Source of the DNA: DATHYU01 sp033722675
GTDB taxonomy: Bacteria; Actinomycetota; Acidimicrobiia; Spongiisociales; UBA11373
Reading direction: 5' to 3'
Assembly (NCBI GenBank): GCA_033722675.1
Contig: JAWVYO010000021.1
Span: forward strand, 1-30,252
DNA: 30,252 nucleotides
Shown here: positions 28,417 through 30,252 of the stretch, one piece after another
Position numbering within the stretch: position 1 is the first letter of the stretch
Layout: the number at the start of each line of letters is the position of its first letter
Notes under the pieces: model-generated
The model's database searches: none
What the model was told of the DNA's origin: nothing
What the model saw: the letters and a program-made list of their open reading frames with translations, nothing else
Program-made: the position numbers and the translations under genes

Positions 28417-30252
28417 ATGACGGCACCCCTCGCCCCCCTCGTCGATCGATGGGGGACCCGGGCGCGTCCCGAGATCCCCGGACGGCTCGTGGTCCCTCCC
28501 GCGCTGCGCGCCTATCACCTGGCCGGCGTCGCCCGGCACGCCGGGGCGCCGGTCCTCGCCGTCGTCCCCGGCGAACGCGAGGCGGACGAGCTCGCCGAGG
28601 ACCTCCGGCTGTTCACCGACGCCGTGTGGCATATGCCCGCGTGGGAGACCCTGCCCTTCGAGCACGTGTCACCGGCGGTCGCGACCATGGCGGCGCGCGC
28701 CGGTGCCCGGCACCCCCAGGCGACGGGCGGGGCCGGCCCCGGCGTCGTGGCCGCCGGCTACCACCGCACCGACCGGGTCGAGACTCGCGGGGAGGTGGCG
28801 GTCCGCGGCGGGATCGTCGACGTCTACCCGGCGCAGGCCCGCGAGCCGGTCCGAATCGACTACTGGGGCGACGAGATCGAGGAGATCCGGGTGTTCTCGG
28901 TCGCCACGCAGCGTTCGGTGGATCCCGTGACCTCGGTGCTCGCCTTTCCGGCGCGGGAGCTGGTGCCCGACGACGCGGTCCGGTCCCGGGCCCGGGAGCT
29001 GCTGCGCGAGGAGCCGTGGGCGTCGGCGACCTGGGATCGGCTGGCGGACGGCATCACGTTCGCCGGCATGGAGTCGTGGCTCCCGTGGCTCGCCCCGGAG
29101 GCGACCGCCATCGACGAGGCCCCGGAGGATGCCGTGGTCGTGCTCTTCGATCCCGTGCGAGCCGGGGACCGGTCCGCGGAGTTGGTCAAGGAGGAGTCCG
29201 AGCTCGCTGCGGCTCTCGCTCCGACGTGGGGGAGCGGTGCACCCGAGGCCGGCGACCATCCGGCGCTCTATCTGCCCCTCGACCTGCCCGAGGATCGGTT
29301 GCTCGAGGCGCCGCCGCTGGCCTCGGGTCCCGGCGACGAGATCCTCGCTGCGGGAGCCCTCGACGCCACGCCGGGTGATCCGGAGTCGGTGGCCGGCGGG
29401 ATCCGACGACTCCTCGATGCCGGCCACCGCGGGGTCGTCGCCATGGACGGCGACGCGGCCGCCCGCCGGGTCGCGTCGGTGCTCGCCGAGTCGGGGGTCG
29501 CCGTCGAGGTGGCCGAGGCCATCGGGGATCGGACGTCGGTGGTGCTCGCCACCGGCATCCACCACGGGTTCGTGGCCCGTGACCCGGGGGTGGCCGTCCT
29601 CGGCGAGCGGGAGATCGCCGGACGGCGCCGCGCCCATCGCCGGGTGGCACCCCGCCGCACCGAGACGGCGGAGGGATACGGCGACCTCGAGCCCGGCGAC
29701 TACGTCGTCCACCACCGTCACGGCGTGGGGCGCTTCGAGGGGCTCGTGTCGCGCACGCTGGCCGGTGTCGAGCGGGACTACCTGCTCGTCGCCTACGCCG
29801 GTGAGGACCGGCTGTACGTCCCCACCGATCAGCTCGCCGCCGTCAAGAAGTACACGGGCGGCGAGGCGCCCCGCCTGTCGCGCATGGGCGGCGCCGACTG
29901 GGAGAGGACGCGGGCCCGGGTGCGCAAGGAGGTCGCCGCCGTCGCCGAAGAGGTGGTCGCCCTCCATCGGGTCCGGGCCCAGGCCACCGGGCACGCCTTC
30001 GACATCGACACGCCCTGGCAGCGGGAGATGGAGTCCGCCTTCCCCTACGAGGAGACGCCCGATCAACTGAAGGCGATCGACGACGTGAAACGCGACATGG
30101 AGCGGGACGAGCCGATGGACCGTCTCGTCTTCGGCGACGTCGGCTTCGGCAAGACCGAGGTGGCCGTGCGGGCCGCGTTCAAGGCCGTCCAGAGCGGCAA
30201 GCAGGCGGCCGTCCTCGTCCCCACCACGCTGCTCGCCCAGCAGCACCACCAG
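28417..30252 (+). CDS. mfd: Transcription-repair coupling factor, N-terminal part (3' end outside window)
   Basis: Mfd frees RNA polymerase stalled at DNA damage and recruits UvrA. The window holds 612 codons out of roughly 1100-1200. Visible are part of the UvrB-like module (WHMPAWETLPFEHVSP, residues 71-86; RGEVAVRGGIVDVYP), the RNA-polymerase-interaction domain (GDYVVHHRHGVGRFEGLVSR, then DRLYVPTDQL and KKYTGGEAPRLSRMGGADWE) and the start of the translocase with Walker A GDVGFGKTE (Lys579). Between SPAVATMAARAGARHPQ and GYHRTDRVE (residues 85-118) about 40 residues expected from E. coli Mfd are absent, although the frame is open. That region closes domain 1a and opens domain 2, the UvrA-contacting part. 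The frame runs off the window end. Confidence 0.93.
   Translation, partial: MTAPLAPLVDRWGTRARPEIPGRLVVPPALRAYHLAGVARHAGAPVLAVVPGEREADELAEDLRLFTDAVWHMPAWETLPFEHVSPAVATMAARAGARHPQATGGAGPGVVAAGYHRTDRVETRGEVAVRGGIVDVYPAQAREPVRIDYWGDEIEEIRVFSVATQRSVDPVTSVLAFPARELVPDDAVRSRARELLREEPWASATWDRLADGITFAGMESWLPWLAPEATAIDEAPEDAVVVLFDPVRAGDRSAELVKEESELAAALAPTWGSGAPEAGDHPALYLPLDLPEDRLLEAPPLASGPGDEILAAGALDATPGDPESVAGGIRRLLDAGHRGVVAMDGDAAARRVASVLAESGVAVEVAEAIGDRTSVVLATGIHHGFVARDPGVAVLGEREIAGRRRAHRRVAPRRTETAEGYGDLEPGDYVVHHRHGVGRFEGLVSRTLAGVERDYLLVAYAGEDRLYVPTDQLAAVKKYTGGEAPRLSRMGGADWERTRARVRKEVAAVAEEVVALHRVRAQATGHAFDIDTPWQREMESAFPYEETPDQLKAIDDVKRDMERDEPMDRLVFGDVGFGKTEVAVRAAFKAVQSGKQAAVLVPTTLLAQQHHQ

Noticed and set aside
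27162..29378. Open frame of 738 codons on the plus strand across the 2H phosphoesterase, YczE-type gene and mfd
   Set aside because: It crosses three genes, including one on the opposite strand, in a different phase; composition is that of a GC-rich artefact.
1..30252. CRISPR arrays, insertion sequences, prophage genes, toxin-antitoxin pairs or a compact defence island
   Set aside because: No regularly spaced repeats, transposase or integrase motifs, or phage genes were seen; the AbrB-type protein has no adjacent toxin gene.

Overview
The window is a dense, high-GC stretch of a bacterial chromosome, most likely from an actinobacterium of the Acidimicrobiia type. This rests on three things. 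The gene order from rsmI through metG, tatD, rsmA, ispE, glmU, prs, rplY and pth to mfd is the arrangement known from Mycobacterium and relatives. A 27-residue basic protein looks like the actinobacterial ribosomal protein bL37. Many genes have a TANNNT -10 box only 6-11 bases before the start codon, as expected for leaderless transcripts. The lineage is inferred; nothing in the window proves it.

Left part (1-8.2 kb): the end of hutU and all of hutI (histidine breakdown), a small TerB-like gene on the minus strand, a secretion-less beta-propeller protein, a PLP-dependent threonine/serine dehydratase, a short coiled-coil protein, a CHAD-domain protein, a putative lipoprotein zinc metallopeptidase, a four-helix membrane protein, bL37 and a DUF192-like gene.

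Middle (8.2-21.8 kb): the housekeeping backbone. It holds rsmI, an AbrB-type zinc-ribbon regulator on the minus strand, an adenosine-deaminase-family gene, then metG-tatD-rsmA-ispE with start/stop overlaps, tRNA-Gln(TTG), glmU and prs. A 3.5-kb block (GrpB, YjbQ, an ABC ATPase with altered motifs, a membrane protein with Cys repeats, DUF3054) separates prs from rplY and pth. These genes serve translation, isoprenoid and peptidoglycan precursor supply, and PRPP synthesis.

Right part (21.9-30.25 kb): glpK and pgsA, which make and use glycerol-3-phosphate, then an NAD-dependent epimerase, a dienelactone hydrolase, DUF3097, YrdB, a truncated ArsR-like reading frame coupled to a YCII gene, a 2'-5' RNA ligase-like 2H phosphoesterase, a YczE/YitT membrane protein, and the first 612 codons of mfd. 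This mfd appears to lack about 40 residues of its UvrB-like module.

The most unusual signals are these. Three conserved genes (add, pgsA, pth) have no ATG/GTG/TTG at the expected start but an ATC or CTG with a ribosome-binding site. Leaderless promoters recur across the window. Most convergent gene pairs overlap at their 3' ends, twice by a shared CTAG. No CRISPR array, insertion sequence, prophage or gene-free stretch over 300 bases was seen, and I found no clear new multi-gene defence or biosynthetic system.
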